From: VRUE01 sp963796705
GTDB lineage: Bacteria; Actinomycetota; Thermoleophilia; Solirubrobacterales; 70-9
Assembly (NCBI GenBank): GCA_963796705.1
Contig: CAWCMK010000002.1
Coordinates: forward strand, 1 to 64,000
DNA length: 64,000 nucleotides
Reading direction: 5' to 3'
In this document: in pieces, positions 17,087-25,198 of the stretch
Numbering within the stretch: position 1 is the first letter of the stretch
Layout: every line of letters starts with the position of its first letter
Position numbers and translations under genes: made by a program
The notes under the pieces: generated by a model
Seen by the model: only the letters and a program-made list of their open reading frames with translations
The model's database searches: none
Told to the model about the DNA's origin: nothing

Positions 17087-17872
17087 TCAGCCGCGGCGCG
17101 GCGGCCGTGGGAAGAAGGCGCTCGTACGGGCGACGTAGTCCGCGTAGCCGGGGCGGCGTTGGCTCAGCGAGCGCTCGAGCATGGCGACGCCGCTGACCCG
17201 GATCAGGAGGACGGACATGACCGCGGGGCCCACGACCGTCCACCAGGTGCTGCCGGCGGCCAGCGCGACCAGCCAGATCCCCCACCAGACGCAGAAGTCG
17301 CCGAAGTAGTTGGGATGGCGGGTGTAGCGCCAGAGGCCGCGGTCCATGACCTTGCCACGATTCGCCGGGTCGGCCTTGAACCGCGAGAGCTGCCAGTCGC
17401 CCCCGGCCTCGAAGGTCAGCCCGACCGCCCACACCGCGGTTCCCAGCCAGTCGAGCACGCCGAGGCAGGTCGGCGTGGGGTCGGTCATCGCCACCTGCAC
17501 GGGGAGGGAGACGACCCAGATCAGCGCGCCCTGGAGCCAGAAGACGAGGAACAGGCTGCGCAGCGGCCAGCGCTCGCCGTGGCGTTGGCGCATCTCCGCG
17601 TAGCGGTAGTCCTCGCCCTTGCCGAGGTTGCGGCGGGCGAGGTGAGCGGTGAGGCGGAGGCCCCAGGCCGTGACCAGCAGGGCGAGGAGCAGGGCACGGT
17701 CCCGGCTGCCGCCGCCGAGCGCGTAGGCGATCCACGCCACGAACACGAATCCGGTGCCCCAGAAGACGTCGACGATCGAGGCGTCCCGCAGCGCCAGGCT
17801 CACCGCCCAGAGCGCCGTGAGGAGGGCGAGCACGAGGCCCGCCTCGATCGCGAGCAGGCCCGCCGCGCTCAC
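17087..17872 (-). CDS. DUF1295 membrane protein (steroid 5-alpha-reductase-like)
   Basis: The 261-residue protein has about six membrane segments and the conserved C-terminal block DRGLWRYTRHPNYFGDFCVW, ending with AMLERSLSQRRPGYADYV. This block defines the DUF1295/isoprenylcysteine methyltransferase-steroid reductase clan, where it binds NADPH or S-adenosylmethionine. It could reduce or modify a lipid. Its start overlaps the end of the acyltransferase gene by four bases (ATGA), so the two are co-translated, and it converges on the epimerase gene with a 15-base gap. Confidence 0.87.
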   Translation of the reverse strand: MSAAGLLAIEAGLVLALLTALWAVSLALRDASIVDVFWGTGFVFVAWIAYALGGGSRDRALLLALLVTAWGLRLTAHLARRNLGKGEDYRYAEMRQRHGERWPLRSLFLVFWLQGALIWVVSLPVQVAMTDPTPTCLGVLDWLGTAVWAVGLTFEAGGDWQLSRFKADPANRGKVMDRGLWRYTRHPNYFGDFCVWWGIWLVALAAGSTWWTVVGPAVMSVLLIRVSGVAMLERSLSQRRPGYADYVARTSAFFPRPPRRG

Positions 17873-18924
17873 GTCGCCGCTCCCGCGAGGTCATCTGCGT
17901 GGGCCCGCCGCTCGACCCAGTCGTCGACGTCCTGCCAGAGGTCGTAGATCCAGTCCGTGCGCGCCGGGCCCGCCGCGGGCACCGCGGAGCGCGGCACCCG
18001 CGTGATCTGGACTCCGACCGTGAGCCGGACGAGGCCGCCGCGCCAGATGTCGGATACCAGGCGCAGGCCGTCGAACCCGTGATGCGCGACGACGAGGACG
18101 TCCGCGGCGGGGGCGCCGTCGAGCAGCGCTCCGACGCCGCCCAGCCGCGGTGGCAGCAGGTGGCGCAGGCGCTCCGCGCGCGCCGCCAGTCGTGGGTCGC
18201 GCTCGGCGATGCGGGCGATCGCCCGGGCGCGCCGCTGTGGCGTGAAGCGGGTTCCCTCGGGGTAGATCAACACGCCCTCGTCCCCTCCCAGGCCGTGGGC
18301 GAGCGCGCCCACTCGGTTCCGCTCCTCGGTCTCGCCCGTGCCCCTGCGCACGAAGTAGTTCGGCAGGCGCCGCCCGGCTACGTCGAGGCAGGGATCGGCG
18401 AGCAACTCGCGCTTCAGCACGTAGCGCAGGCGGATCCCGTGCGGACGCGCGATCAGGCTGGCCGGCAGCAGGTTGTCGACGATGCTCGCGTGGCGGACCA
18501 ACACGACCAAGGGGCCCGGAGCGACGTTCTCGCCGCCCGTCACCTCCAGCCGCAGGCCGAACAGTGCCCGCACCGCGCCGAAGAGGGCCGCGGCCCAGAG
18601 CTGCTGCAGGCGCAGGGTGGCCCTGCGCAGCCGGGCGTCGCGGCGACCGCCAAGGCTGGCAACCCACGCCGCCGCCAGCGCCGCCAGCCCCGCTACCTCG
18701 GCGGCGAGGTAGACCCAGAGGAAGAGCGCGAGCCGCGTCGCGGTGGGCAGAACCCCGGACACTGCCCAGCGCCCGAGGTCGATCGCCAGGCCGACGACCA
18801 GCAGCGCCGGCAGCAGGACGGTGACCAGCAACAGGCCCAGCACGAGCGGGGGGATCGACCGCAGTCGACGCAGGAGCGTTTCGGTCCGAGTCTCGTCGAC
18901 ACCACCACGCCGCACGCCCGTCAT
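17869..18924 (-). CDS. PlsC-type 1-acylglycerol-3-phosphate acyltransferase family protein
   Basis: The product has two or three N-terminal membrane segments (residues about 20-90 from ATG 18924) and an acyltransferase core. The catalytic H-x4-D is seen as RHASIVD, the second block as LADPCLDVAGRRLPNYFVRR, and the EGTR block as IYPEGTRFTPQRRARAI. It would transfer an acyl chain to a lysophospholipid or related acceptor at the membrane. I prefer the start at 18924; a longer version to 18981 adds unsupported residues. It is the first gene of a two-gene operon with DUF1295. Confidence 0.85.
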   Translation of the reverse strand: MTGVRRGGVDETRTETLLRRLRSIPPLVLGLLLVTVLLPALLVVGLAIDLGRWAVSGVLPTATRLALFLWVYLAAEVAGLAALAAAWVASLGGRRDARLRRATLRLQQLWAAALFGAVRALFGLRLEVTGGENVAPGPLVVLVRHASIVDNLLPASLIARPHGIRLRYVLKRELLADPCLDVAGRRLPNYFVRRGTGETEERNRVGALAHGLGGDEGVLIYPEGTRFTPQRRARAIARIAERDPRLAARAERLRHLLPPRLGGVGALLDGAPAADVLVVAHHGFDGLRLVSDIWRGGLVRLTVGVQITRVPRSAVPAAGPARTDWIYDLWQDVDDWVERRAHADDLAGAAT

Positions 18925-19075
18925 TCTGGCACTACGTCCTGCCTGCTCGGACCGACACGAATGCGGACGGGCGTCGGCCAACTCACCTTCGCGTTGCTGA
19001 CCTATGCGTCGATGCCCCTGGCGCGGGGCTCCGCGGGCTCTGGAGCAGTCTTTACGCGATCGCCAAGACCCGTCA

Positions 19076-19115
19076 GCTCAAAATCCGAAGGTCGCGGGTT
19101 CGAATCCGCCCCCTA
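19076..19115 (+). repeat. Degenerate tRNA-Met 3' fragment
   Basis: The sequence GCTCAAAATCCGAAGG then TCGCGGGTTCGAATCCGCC matches the tRNA-Met fragment at 15.5 kb but has two substitutions in the anticodon loop and stem and one missing C in the T-stem. No D-arm precedes it, and I see no tandem GGGTACTAAGT arm here. It looks like an older attachment scar. Confidence 0.5.
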
Positions 19116-19328
19116 GTCTTGCGACGCGATCCGCTCGTGATGGGTCCAAGACCGGCGATCTTCGGCGCGCCGAGCTTTGACCTGGGCGCTCAGCTTGTGC
19201 GGCTTGCAAAGGAGGCATCCGCTCCGGCGATGCTTGGGTCGCTTGCGCTTGTGATGCGCCATAGATCCCAGGCTAGCGCGATCCATGGCTCATGTACGCC
19301 ATGTGCCCTTGCGTGTACCTTCCTGGCT

Positions 19329-19586
19329 ATGGGTGAGCGGAACCGCCGCATCAACGTCACTCTCGAGCCGGTCTATGCGCAGAAGCTGGCGAGCCTGGCG
19401 GAGCGCACGCATGTCCAGGAGGGGACTCTGGCTCGCTCGCTTCTCTGCAGCGCGCTCGACGAAGCCGATCCCGACGCCTCGGGGATCACCGAAATCCTGG
19501 ATGGGATTCCCGGGGCCTGGGAGAGAGCGCAAGAGTCGATCCAGCAGGCTCGGCGCGGCGAGACGGTGCCGCTCTCCGAGCTCTAG
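19329..19586 (+). CDS. Ribbon-helix-helix antitoxin-like protein
   Basis: The 85-residue protein opens with RRINVTLEPVYAQKLASLAE, then THVQEGTLARSLLCSAL, a ribbon-helix-helix pattern: a basic beta-strand followed by two helices. The acidic tail (ITEILDGIPGAWERAQESIQ) would wrap the toxin. Its stop is three bases before the next gene, which encodes a ParE/RelE-like toxin, so it is best read as the antitoxin and autorepressor. I chose the ATG at 19329 because the upstream sequence in this frame does not look coding. Confidence 0.8.
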   Translation: MGERNRRINVTLEPVYAQKLASLAERTHVQEGTLARSLLCSALDEADPDASGITEILDGIPGAWERAQESIQQARRGETVPLSEL

Positions 19587-19589
19587 CCA

Positions 19590-19880
19590 ATGGCGACGAT
19601 CGAGGTCACGCGCTTGGCGCGTGACGAGCTTCGCGAGCTGATCGAGACCCGCCAGCTTCCGGCCGACACTCGCGAGCGGGCCTCGCGCAGGCTGCTCACG
19701 CTGGAAGAGTTCCCGCGCGCCGGCAAGCAGCTATCGGGCGTCTGGCGAGACCGTCGGGCGCTGATCGGTCCGTGGGGCTGGCTGATCGTCGTCTACATGT
19801 ACATCGAGGCCGAGGATCGCGTCGTTGTCATCGCCTTCCACAATGCGCGGACATCCGAGGCTGCGACGGCGCGCCCCTGA
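19590..19880 (+). CDS. ParE/RelE-superfamily toxin
   Basis: The 96-residue protein fits the ParE/RelE fold: VTRLARDELRELIET at the start, a middle helix ending LEEFPRAGKQLSG, the strand VWRDRRALIGPWGWLIVVYM, and a final strand DRVVVIAFHNAR. This resembles other toxins of the class in which the C-terminal strand ends with a His or Arg important for activity. ParE members inhibit gyrase and RelE members cut mRNA on the ribosome; sequence alone does not settle which. It is co-transcribed with the antitoxin gene upstream and lies just after an attachment-like scar. Confidence 0.8.
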   Translation: MATIEVTRLARDELRELIETRQLPADTRERASRRLLTLEEFPRAGKQLSGVWRDRRALIGPWGWLIVVYMYIEAEDRVVVIAFHNARTSEAATARP

Positions 19881-19908
19881 ACCCGGCTAGGCGCTCTCGG
19901 CGAGCGTT

Positions 19909-21354
19909 CTAACACTGCGCATCACTTCCGAGCGGCACGGTCAAGTGCTCTCGGCGCCCCTGGGCCGAGCCGGCGAGGCGCCGCAGGTCGGCCAACGCTT
20001 CCTCGATGCCGTGCTTCAAGACGCCTAGGTCGGGGACCGTGGCGCGGTCGGCGTTGAGCCCGAAGCAGACCCCGCCGTCATAGCTCACCACGGCGACCCC
20101 GACCGCATGGCCGGAGAAGATCGGCACCAGCGGGATCACCCGCCGCATTGCCGCACCCTGGGCGTAGAGCGTCATCGGTGGCCCGGGGACGTTGGTGATC
20201 GTGATGTTGAACAGGCGCGGTGTGAATGCAAGCCGCGCAACGACGCTGTGGATCAGCGGCGGCGCCATGCCGGCCACCTCGATCAGCGTCTCGGTACCCG
20301 TGGCCTGGTTGCCGCCCTTCAGATCCTCCGTCGCCGCAACGGTCTTGCGAAACTGAAGCAGCGGATCGGGCTCGGCGACCGGCAGATTGACGAAGAGAGA
20401 GGAGACCCGGTTGCCAAGGGCAAGTCGCTCGCTCACCCGGCGAACGCTGACCGGGACCATCGCCCTGACGCTCTCCACTTCCGAGCCCTCCCCTCGGTGC
20501 TCGAAAAGGCGTCGCAGGCCGCCGGCAGTCGCGGCAAGGATGACGTCGTTGACGGTGCCACCCAGCTCGCGTTTTATCTGTTTGAGGTCGTCGAGCGGCA
20601 CGCTGACGGCGGCCAGGCGCCGGCTGGCTCCGATTGCCTCATTGAGGCTGGTGTGGGGCGCCCCGATCAGCTCCTCCCGAATGACTATCTCTGCCATCGA
20701 CCTCGAGCGGGAGATGGCCGAACCGAGCTTGCGTGGATGGAGCGCGATATCGGCACCGCTCCCCACGGCACCGTAAAGCTTTGAGAGCACACCGCGGTCG
20801 GCCTCCTCGTCCGGGCCGACTGGCGCCAGCATTCCTGCGAGGCCTTTTGAGTCAGCGGCCGGGTTGGGCTCGGGGTCAAGCAGCGCGCTCGTGACCGATG
20901 CGCCGCCGATCCCGTCGACCAGGCAGTGATGCACCTTCGTCGCCAGCGCCCAGCGGCCTTCGCTGAGTCCGTCGAGGAGGGTCGTCTCCCACAGCGGATG
21001 GGCGCGGTCTAGCCGGTGGGAGTAGAAGTCACCGAGCCAGTCGAGCAGCTCCGCCTCTCCCCCCGGCGCCGGCAGGGCCGCATGGCGCATATGGGTTGCG
21101 ATGTCGAAGTCGGGGTCGGGCTCCCAGCTTGGCAGGGAGAAGCTGCCCACCCGCGGTGAGGAGAGACGGCGAAGGAAGCGGGGCAACGCCTCGAGCCGCT
21201 CTGCGGTCTGGCTTCGAAGGACCTCGAGCGATGGTCCCCCGCCCTCCGGCAGCGGATCGAAGACCATCGCCCAGCCGATGTGCATGTGGGCGGACTCGTC
21301 GACCTGCTCGAGCTCCAAGAACGCTGCATCGAGTGGGGTCAGACGTTTGCCCAT
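19909..21354 (-). CDS. Wax ester synthase / diacylglycerol acyltransferase (WS/DGAT)
   Basis: The 481-residue length is typical. The active-site motif HHxxxDG is present as HHCLVDG (His143 and Asp147 predicted catalytic). Also seen are the family opening TPLDAAFLELEQVDESAHMH, the PLWETTLLDGL block before the active site, the NDVILAATAGGLRR block and the C-terminal FNITITNVPGPP. The enzyme joins acyl-CoA to fatty alcohols or diacylglycerol, making storage lipids at the inner membrane and lipid-body surface. The gene follows a phasin-like gene by 15 bases in one operon, which supports storage-lipid metabolism. Confidence 0.92.
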   Translation of the reverse strand: MGKRLTPLDAAFLELEQVDESAHMHIGWAMVFDPLPEGGGPSLEVLRSQTAERLEALPRFLRRLSSPRVGSFSLPSWEPDPDFDIATHMRHAALPAPGGEAELLDWLGDFYSHRLDRAHPLWETTLLDGLSEGRWALATKVHHCLVDGIGGASVTSALLDPEPNPAADSKGLAGMLAPVGPDEEADRGVLSKLYGAVGSGADIALHPRKLGSAISRSRSMAEIVIREELIGAPHTSLNEAIGASRRLAAVSVPLDDLKQIKRELGGTVNDVILAATAGGLRRLFEHRGEGSEVESVRAMVPVSVRRVSERLALGNRVSSLFVNLPVAEPDPLLQFRKTVAATEDLKGGNQATGTETLIEVAGMAPPLIHSVVARLAFTPRLFNITITNVPGPPMTLYAQGAAMRRVIPLVPIFSGHAVGVAVVSYDGGVCFGLNADRATVPDLGVLKHGIEEALADLRRLAGSAQGRREHLTVPLGSDAQC

Positions 21355-21369
21355 GGGAGTCCCAGGTCC

Positions 21370-21687
21370 CTACTCCTCCTTGCCCGACGCCCCGAGCGCC
21401 TCACCGGCGCTGTGCACGACGTTGGTCAGGAAGTCGTACTGCGTCTTAGCCAGCTTCTCCGACATCTCCAGCGCGGAGTCGATGACCTCCTGCCGCCTGG
21501 ACGGGTTCTCGCCATGCGGTGGCAGCGCCTCATCGACGGACTCCATGAACTTGCGCACCGCCTCGATCGCCCTCTGCTGGCTCCCCCTCATCTGTTCGAG
21601 GACCTGCTCGGTCAGCTCGGTGGTTCTCTCGACCGCGTCGCGGCCGGATGCATCTTTGCCTTTGGGCTGTTTGGTTGTGGTGGGCAT
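21370..21687 (-). CDS. Phasin-like granule-associated protein
   Basis: The 105-residue protein is almost entirely helical and amphipathic: ERTTELTEQVLEQMRGSQQR, AIEAVRKFMESVDEALPP, QEVIDSALEMSEKLAKTQYD, FLTNVVHSAGEAL. This resembles phasins that coat polyester or lipid granules. The neighbouring WS/DGAT gene makes storage lipids, so a lipid-droplet coat or scaffold role is a reasonable inference. The first 20 residues are Lys/Thr-rich and disordered. It is not certain to belong to the formal phasin family; other amphipathic helical proteins would look alike. Confidence 0.65.
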   Translation of the reverse strand: MPTTTKQPKGKDASGRDAVERTTELTEQVLEQMRGSQQRAIEAVRKFMESVDEALPPHGENPSRRQEVIDSALEMSEKLAKTQYDFLTNVVHSAGEALGASGKEE

Positions 21688-22189
21688 CTAGGCTCTCCTC
21701 ATCTATCGGCGGATATGCACAAGTCACCTGTTACAGGCAGACTCAAATAGCGTGCTCGTTACAAATCTATGACCCGCTCTCGGCCGATTTCATCGGGGAA
21801 AAGCCGCACCCAGACAGCGGAGTTCCCGCAGGCCGAGGATGGAATTGGCTGGAGGTCGGCTCCGTGGTCCGATTGCGCCACAGACCGCGCCAGGTCGACG
21901 AGGCTACCCGGCCGCCGGCGAAGGCGGCTCAGGCGGAGCCGGCGGCTGCCGCCGGAACATCCCCCGCCCGCTCGGGCCTCCTGAGGGCCTCCAGCAGCTC
22001 TCCCACCTCACGCTCGCGGACAAGTGGATGACGCTGGGGCAGCTTGGGCTTGGGAGGACGGCCCCCACCCGACGCGCCGCCACCGTGCGCATGACAGAGC
22101 ACCTGCGCGCCGTGATCGCCCTCGTGCGCAGTCGGCAGCTCAGCACCTCGGGATCTGTGGACAGCCCAGCTCGCCGATAGGGTCGGTCA
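21688..22189. other. Intergenic stretch without a recognised gene
   Basis: Between the phasin-like gene and the lipoprotein gene I see no protein with convincing family features, although the second half is GC-rich and has several open frames on both strands. The promoter for the leftward phasin/WS-DGAT operon should lie near 21690-21780, where AT content is higher. Confidence 0.4.
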
Positions 22190-22615
22190 ATGCAAGGTCA
22201 AGCTTCGAGGAACATTGTCAGCTTGGCCGCGGCGGCGGCCCTGACTATTTCGCTTGTGTCGTGTGGCGGCGGGTCGAGCGAATCGTCTTCCAACGGCTCA
22301 ACCGAGCATCGTCCACCGACCCAAACCGTCACCCTTAGCGCGGCGACCCATCGTCCCGTAGCCGGCGCTCCTTGGTCGATCGTGATCCGAGCTTACGATG
22401 CGGCTGGCCATCCCCTGCAGGCCGAGGTCCGATACCAGTACCTCTTCGCCGGCTCGGTGGTTGCCAGGCGCTCGCACTATCGCTTCCGGGGAACCTTCCA
22501 TGACACGTTCCGCTGGCCCGCTCGCTCGCTTGGTGTGCCGCTCACCTTTCGGGCGGTGGTGACCACGCCTCTCGGAACGCGCAGGCTCGACTACGCCGTA
22601 AAGGTGAAGCGATAG
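22190..22615 (+). CDS. Small lipoprotein, possible exporter-associated
   Basis: The 141-residue protein has a signal sequence with lipobox LVSC, followed by Gly/Ser spacer residues (GGGSSESSSNGS) and a beta-sandwich-like domain (HRPVAGAPWSIVIRAYDAAG, then VRYQYLFAG and LTFRAVVTTPLGTRRLDYAV). It should be lipid-anchored outside the membrane. It ends just upstream of the ABC ATPase gene in the same direction, so it may work with that exporter. No catalytic motif is seen. Confidence 0.75.
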   Translation: MQGQASRNIVSLAAAAALTISLVSCGGGSSESSSNGSTEHRPPTQTVTLSAATHRPVAGAPWSIVIRAYDAAGHPLQAEVRYQYLFAGSVVARRSHYRFRGTFHDTFRWPARSLGVPLTFRAVVTTPLGTRRLDYAVKVKR

Positions 22616-22662
22616 CCGCCTTCGGTGAAAGGGCACGCGAGCGCCCGCCGGAGACGAGGGGC

Positions 22663-23325
22663 GCTGGCGTCGAAGTCGAGCGGGTCTCGAAGCGCTACGG
22701 TCCAATTGAGGCCCTGCACGATGTCTCGCTGGCGGTCGCACCCGGCGAGGTCATAGTGCTCACCGGGCCCTCCGGCTGTGGCAAGACGACGCTGCTAAAC
22801 GTGATCGCCTCGATCGAGCGCACCGACTCCGGACGGGTGACAGTCGACGGCACCATCGTCACCGAGCTGACCCACCCGACCTCCTACCGCCGCGACACGA
22901 TCGGCATCGTCTTCCAGCTCCACCACCTGATGCCGATGCTGACCGCGCGGGCGAATGTCGAGCTGCCGCTGATCGCCGCCGGGGTGCCGCGGGTCGAGCG
23001 CCACCGCCGGGCCGAAGAGCTGCTCGCCGAGGTCGACTTGAGCGATCGGGTCGAGCAGCGTCCATCCGTTCTCTCTGGCGGCGAGCGCCAGCGAGTCGCG
23101 GTGGCGCGGGCACTGGCCAATGAGCCACGTTTGCTGCTCGCCGACGAGCCGACCGGTTCGCTCGACTCCGAGAGCGGCCGCCGCGTTCTTGCCGTTCTTG
23201 ATCGTGCCCGCGAGCGCCGAGGGATGACGCTGGTCGTCGCCAGTCACGACCCGCTTCTCGGGGACCGCCCCGACCGCTACGTGCGGATGGTCGACGGCCG
23301 GATCGTCGCCGACAAAGCTCCCTGA
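22663..23325 (+). CDS. ABC transporter ATP-binding protein, LolD/MacB type (5' end unresolved)
   Basis: All ATPase motifs are present: Walker A GPSGCGKTT, the Q-loop region VFQLHHLMPMLTARANVELP, signature LSGGERQRVAVARAL, Walker B LLLADEPTGSLD and the switch His in VVASHD. It energises an exporter of the MacB/LolCDE class. The coding signal clearly begins before Walker A (VEVERVSKRYGPIEALHDVS from about 22669), yet there is no in-frame ATG, GTG or TTG upstream of 22756, which would cut off the first beta-strands. A GTG at 22625 is in a different frame. A frameshift in the first 15 codons or a rare start codon is likely. Confidence 0.82.
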   Translation, partial: AGVEVERVSKRYGPIEALHDVSLAVAPGEVIVLTGPSGCGKTTLLNVIASIERTDSGRVTVDGTIVTELTHPTSYRRDTIGIVFQLHHLMPMLTARANVELPLIAAGVPRVERHRRAEELLAEVDLSDRVEQRPSVLSGGERQRVAVARALANEPRLLLADEPTGSLDSESGRRVLAVLDRARERRGMTLVVASHDPLLGDRPDRYVRMVDGRIVADKAP

Positions 23326-23327
23326 CC

Positions 23328-24428
23328 TTAGAAGCGGCCGAGCAGCTCGGCGGGTGGGCGCCGCGATACGCTCCAGGCGGGATAGAGGCCGCCGAGCACG
23401 CCGATCGCCAGGCCGACCAGCAGGCCGCGGCCGATCCCCCAGGCGGTCAGCTCGGGGTTGACGAAGCCGCCGGCACCGAGCAGGTCGACGATCAGGTGGC
23501 TGATCAGGATGCCGCCGAGCACGCCGAGCCCGGCGCCGAGCAGCCCCACCCCGACGCCCTCGCCGATGACGATGCCGGCTACCTGGGGCCTGCTCCAGCC
23601 GATCGCCGCCAGCAGCGCAAGCTCGCGGCGGCGCTCCAGTACCGCCATCGCCATCGTGTTGGTGACTGCAATCCCACCCAGGATCAGCGCCAGCACGGCG
23701 ATCACGAGGACGGCCTTGGTGACGATCTCGAAGCCGGGGTTGGCGCGGGCCGCCTCGCCCGGATTGGAGATCGTGGTCGTACCGGGGAAGGACCGTTCGA
23801 TCTCGGCCGTGACCGTATCTGCGGACGCGGTCGGTCCGAGAACAACTGCGATCGTCGTCACGCTGCCGACCCGCCCTGCGAGGCGGTCGGCAGCAGGCAG
23901 CGGCACGACCACGCCGCCGTCCTCGAAGGCGACTCCGCTCTCGTAGATCCCGACAATCGGGAAGTGCTGTCCCTTGAGCGCGATTGTGTCTCCCGGCCCC
24001 AGGCCCTGACTCGCCGCCAGCGCGCTGCCGACCATCGCCTCACCCGGACCCGACGCACGGCCTTCGGTGACGACGAGGCGGCGTTGCACGAAGCTGTCGT
24101 GTCGTACGCCGAAGACGATCGCCGAGGGCGAGTCGGGCACCGCTTCGGTGACGAGCTGGATCGGGGCCGCATCTTCGACTCCCGGCTGAGCTCGCACACG
24201 GTCGATGAGGGACACGGGCAAGACCGAGGCGGTTGGGTCGGCGACACCGCTCTGGAAGATGCCGAGGCTGGCTCCGCCGAGGTGGCTGAGGCCGCCGAAA
24301 CTCTGCTTGAGGCCTTGGGTCAGGGCCAGCAGCGCGACGATCGTCGCCACCCCAATCGCGATGCCGGCCGCGGTGAGAGCCGTCCGTCCCCGATTGCGCA
24401 CGAGGTTGAGCGCTATGAGGCCAGGCAC
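23328..24428 (-). CDS. MacB/FtsX-type ABC permease
   Basis: The protein has the MacB layout: an N-terminal membrane helix (GLIALNLVRNRGRTALTAAG then IAIGVATIVALLALTQGL), a periplasmic-type domain of about 200 residues (MacB_PCD), and a C-terminal FtsX block with three membrane helices (VLVIAVLALILGGIAVTNTM, GVGLLGAGLGVLGGILISHL, GLLVGLAIGVLGGLYPAW). It transmits force rather than moving substrate through a pore. GTG at 24428 is the likely start; an ATG at 24488 adds 20 weakly supported residues. It is encoded convergently to the matching ATPase with only two bases between stops, whereas such pairs normally share an operon. Confidence 0.87.
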   Translation of the reverse strand: MPGLIALNLVRNRGRTALTAAGIAIGVATIVALLALTQGLKQSFGGLSHLGGASLGIFQSGVADPTASVLPVSLIDRVRAQPGVEDAAPIQLVTEAVPDSPSAIVFGVRHDSFVQRRLVVTEGRASGPGEAMVGSALAASQGLGPGDTIALKGQHFPIVGIYESGVAFEDGGVVVPLPAADRLAGRVGSVTTIAVVLGPTASADTVTAEIERSFPGTTTISNPGEAARANPGFEIVTKAVLVIAVLALILGGIAVTNTMAMAVLERRRELALLAAIGWSRPQVAGIVIGEGVGVGLLGAGLGVLGGILISHLIVDLLGAGGFVNPELTAWGIGRGLLVGLAIGVLGGLYPAWSVSRRPPAELLGRF

Positions 24429-24730
24429 GCGGCGATCATAGATCGGACGCTGGAGAACCAATAAACGATCCGAAGTTCGCCTTTGCATGGCGACAGCCGA
24501 ATCGGAACGTGCCGCCGGCGAGACCGACGATGGTGAGACGGCTCTCCAAGCAGGCGACCGCCGCGCCGAGGGCGATCGACGTTGGCGCGGCTGCCCGGCG
24601 TGCGCTGATCATCCACGACCGGTGAATCACTGCCTCCACGGGTCGTCGCAGGCGAGGAGACGGGGTAGGAGGGTGCCGCTCCCCGATCAAGGGAGCGAGG
24701 GCGATCCACTAGGCTGACCCACCTTGCACC

Positions 24731-25198
24731 GTGGCCTTGAGCGATGAAAACCCCCCGATCCTGATCGCCTATGACGGCTCGGATTTCGCCAGGGCGGCGA
24801 TCGTGGAGGCCGGCCGGCAATTAGCGACTAGCCGCCGGGCGATCGTCCTCACAGTTTCCGAGCCCCTTGAGGAGGTTCCGTTCCTCGGCGCATCTGGGGC
24901 GCCAATCGATCCGGGCACAATGGACGAGTTCCTGAAGGCGGCCAGGGAGGGCGCCGAGAAGATTGCAGAGGATGGGTCCGCGCTCGCGCGGGAAGCAGGA
25001 TTTGAAGCCGAGTCGCGGGTGCTCATCGGCGACTCGATATGGAACTGCATCGTCGAGACCGCCGATCACGAGGGCGCCGATCTGATTGTGATCGGCTCTC
25101 GAGGGCGCTCCGGGCTGAAGCTAGCGGTGCTCGGCAGCGTGGCCGCGGCCGTAGCCCAACACAGCAAGCGCTCGGTGCTGATCGTCCACCACGCCTAG
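24731..25198 (+). CDS. Universal stress protein (UspA family)
   Basis: The 155-residue single-domain protein starts ILIAYDGSDFARAAIVEAGR and ends with the ATP-binding signature GSRGRSGLKLAVLGSVAAAV followed by AQHSKRSVLIVHHA. The G-x2-G-x9-G-S pattern indicates an ATP-binding Usp. These dimeric cytoplasmic proteins help survival under stress and energy limitation. The start is GTG at 24731. The last four bases overlap the end of the convergent MFS gene. Confidence 0.9.
   Translation: MALSDENPPILIAYDGSDFARAAIVEAGRQLATSRRAIVLTVSEPLEEVPFLGASGAPIDPGTMDEFLKAAREGAEKIAEDGSALAREAGFEAESRVLIGDSIWNCIVETADHEGADLIVIGSRGRSGLKLAVLGSVAAAVAQHSKRSVLIVHHA

Noticed and set aside
19119..19328. Long N-terminal extension of the RHH antitoxin
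   Set aside because: The upstream frame has no antitoxin-like sequence, and the family pattern starts a few residues after ATG 19329.
21904..22146. 80-residue minus-strand protein between the phasin-like and lipoprotein genes
   Set aside because: It is Arg/Pro/Ser-rich without family features, and an alternative frame looks no worse; no reliable start site.
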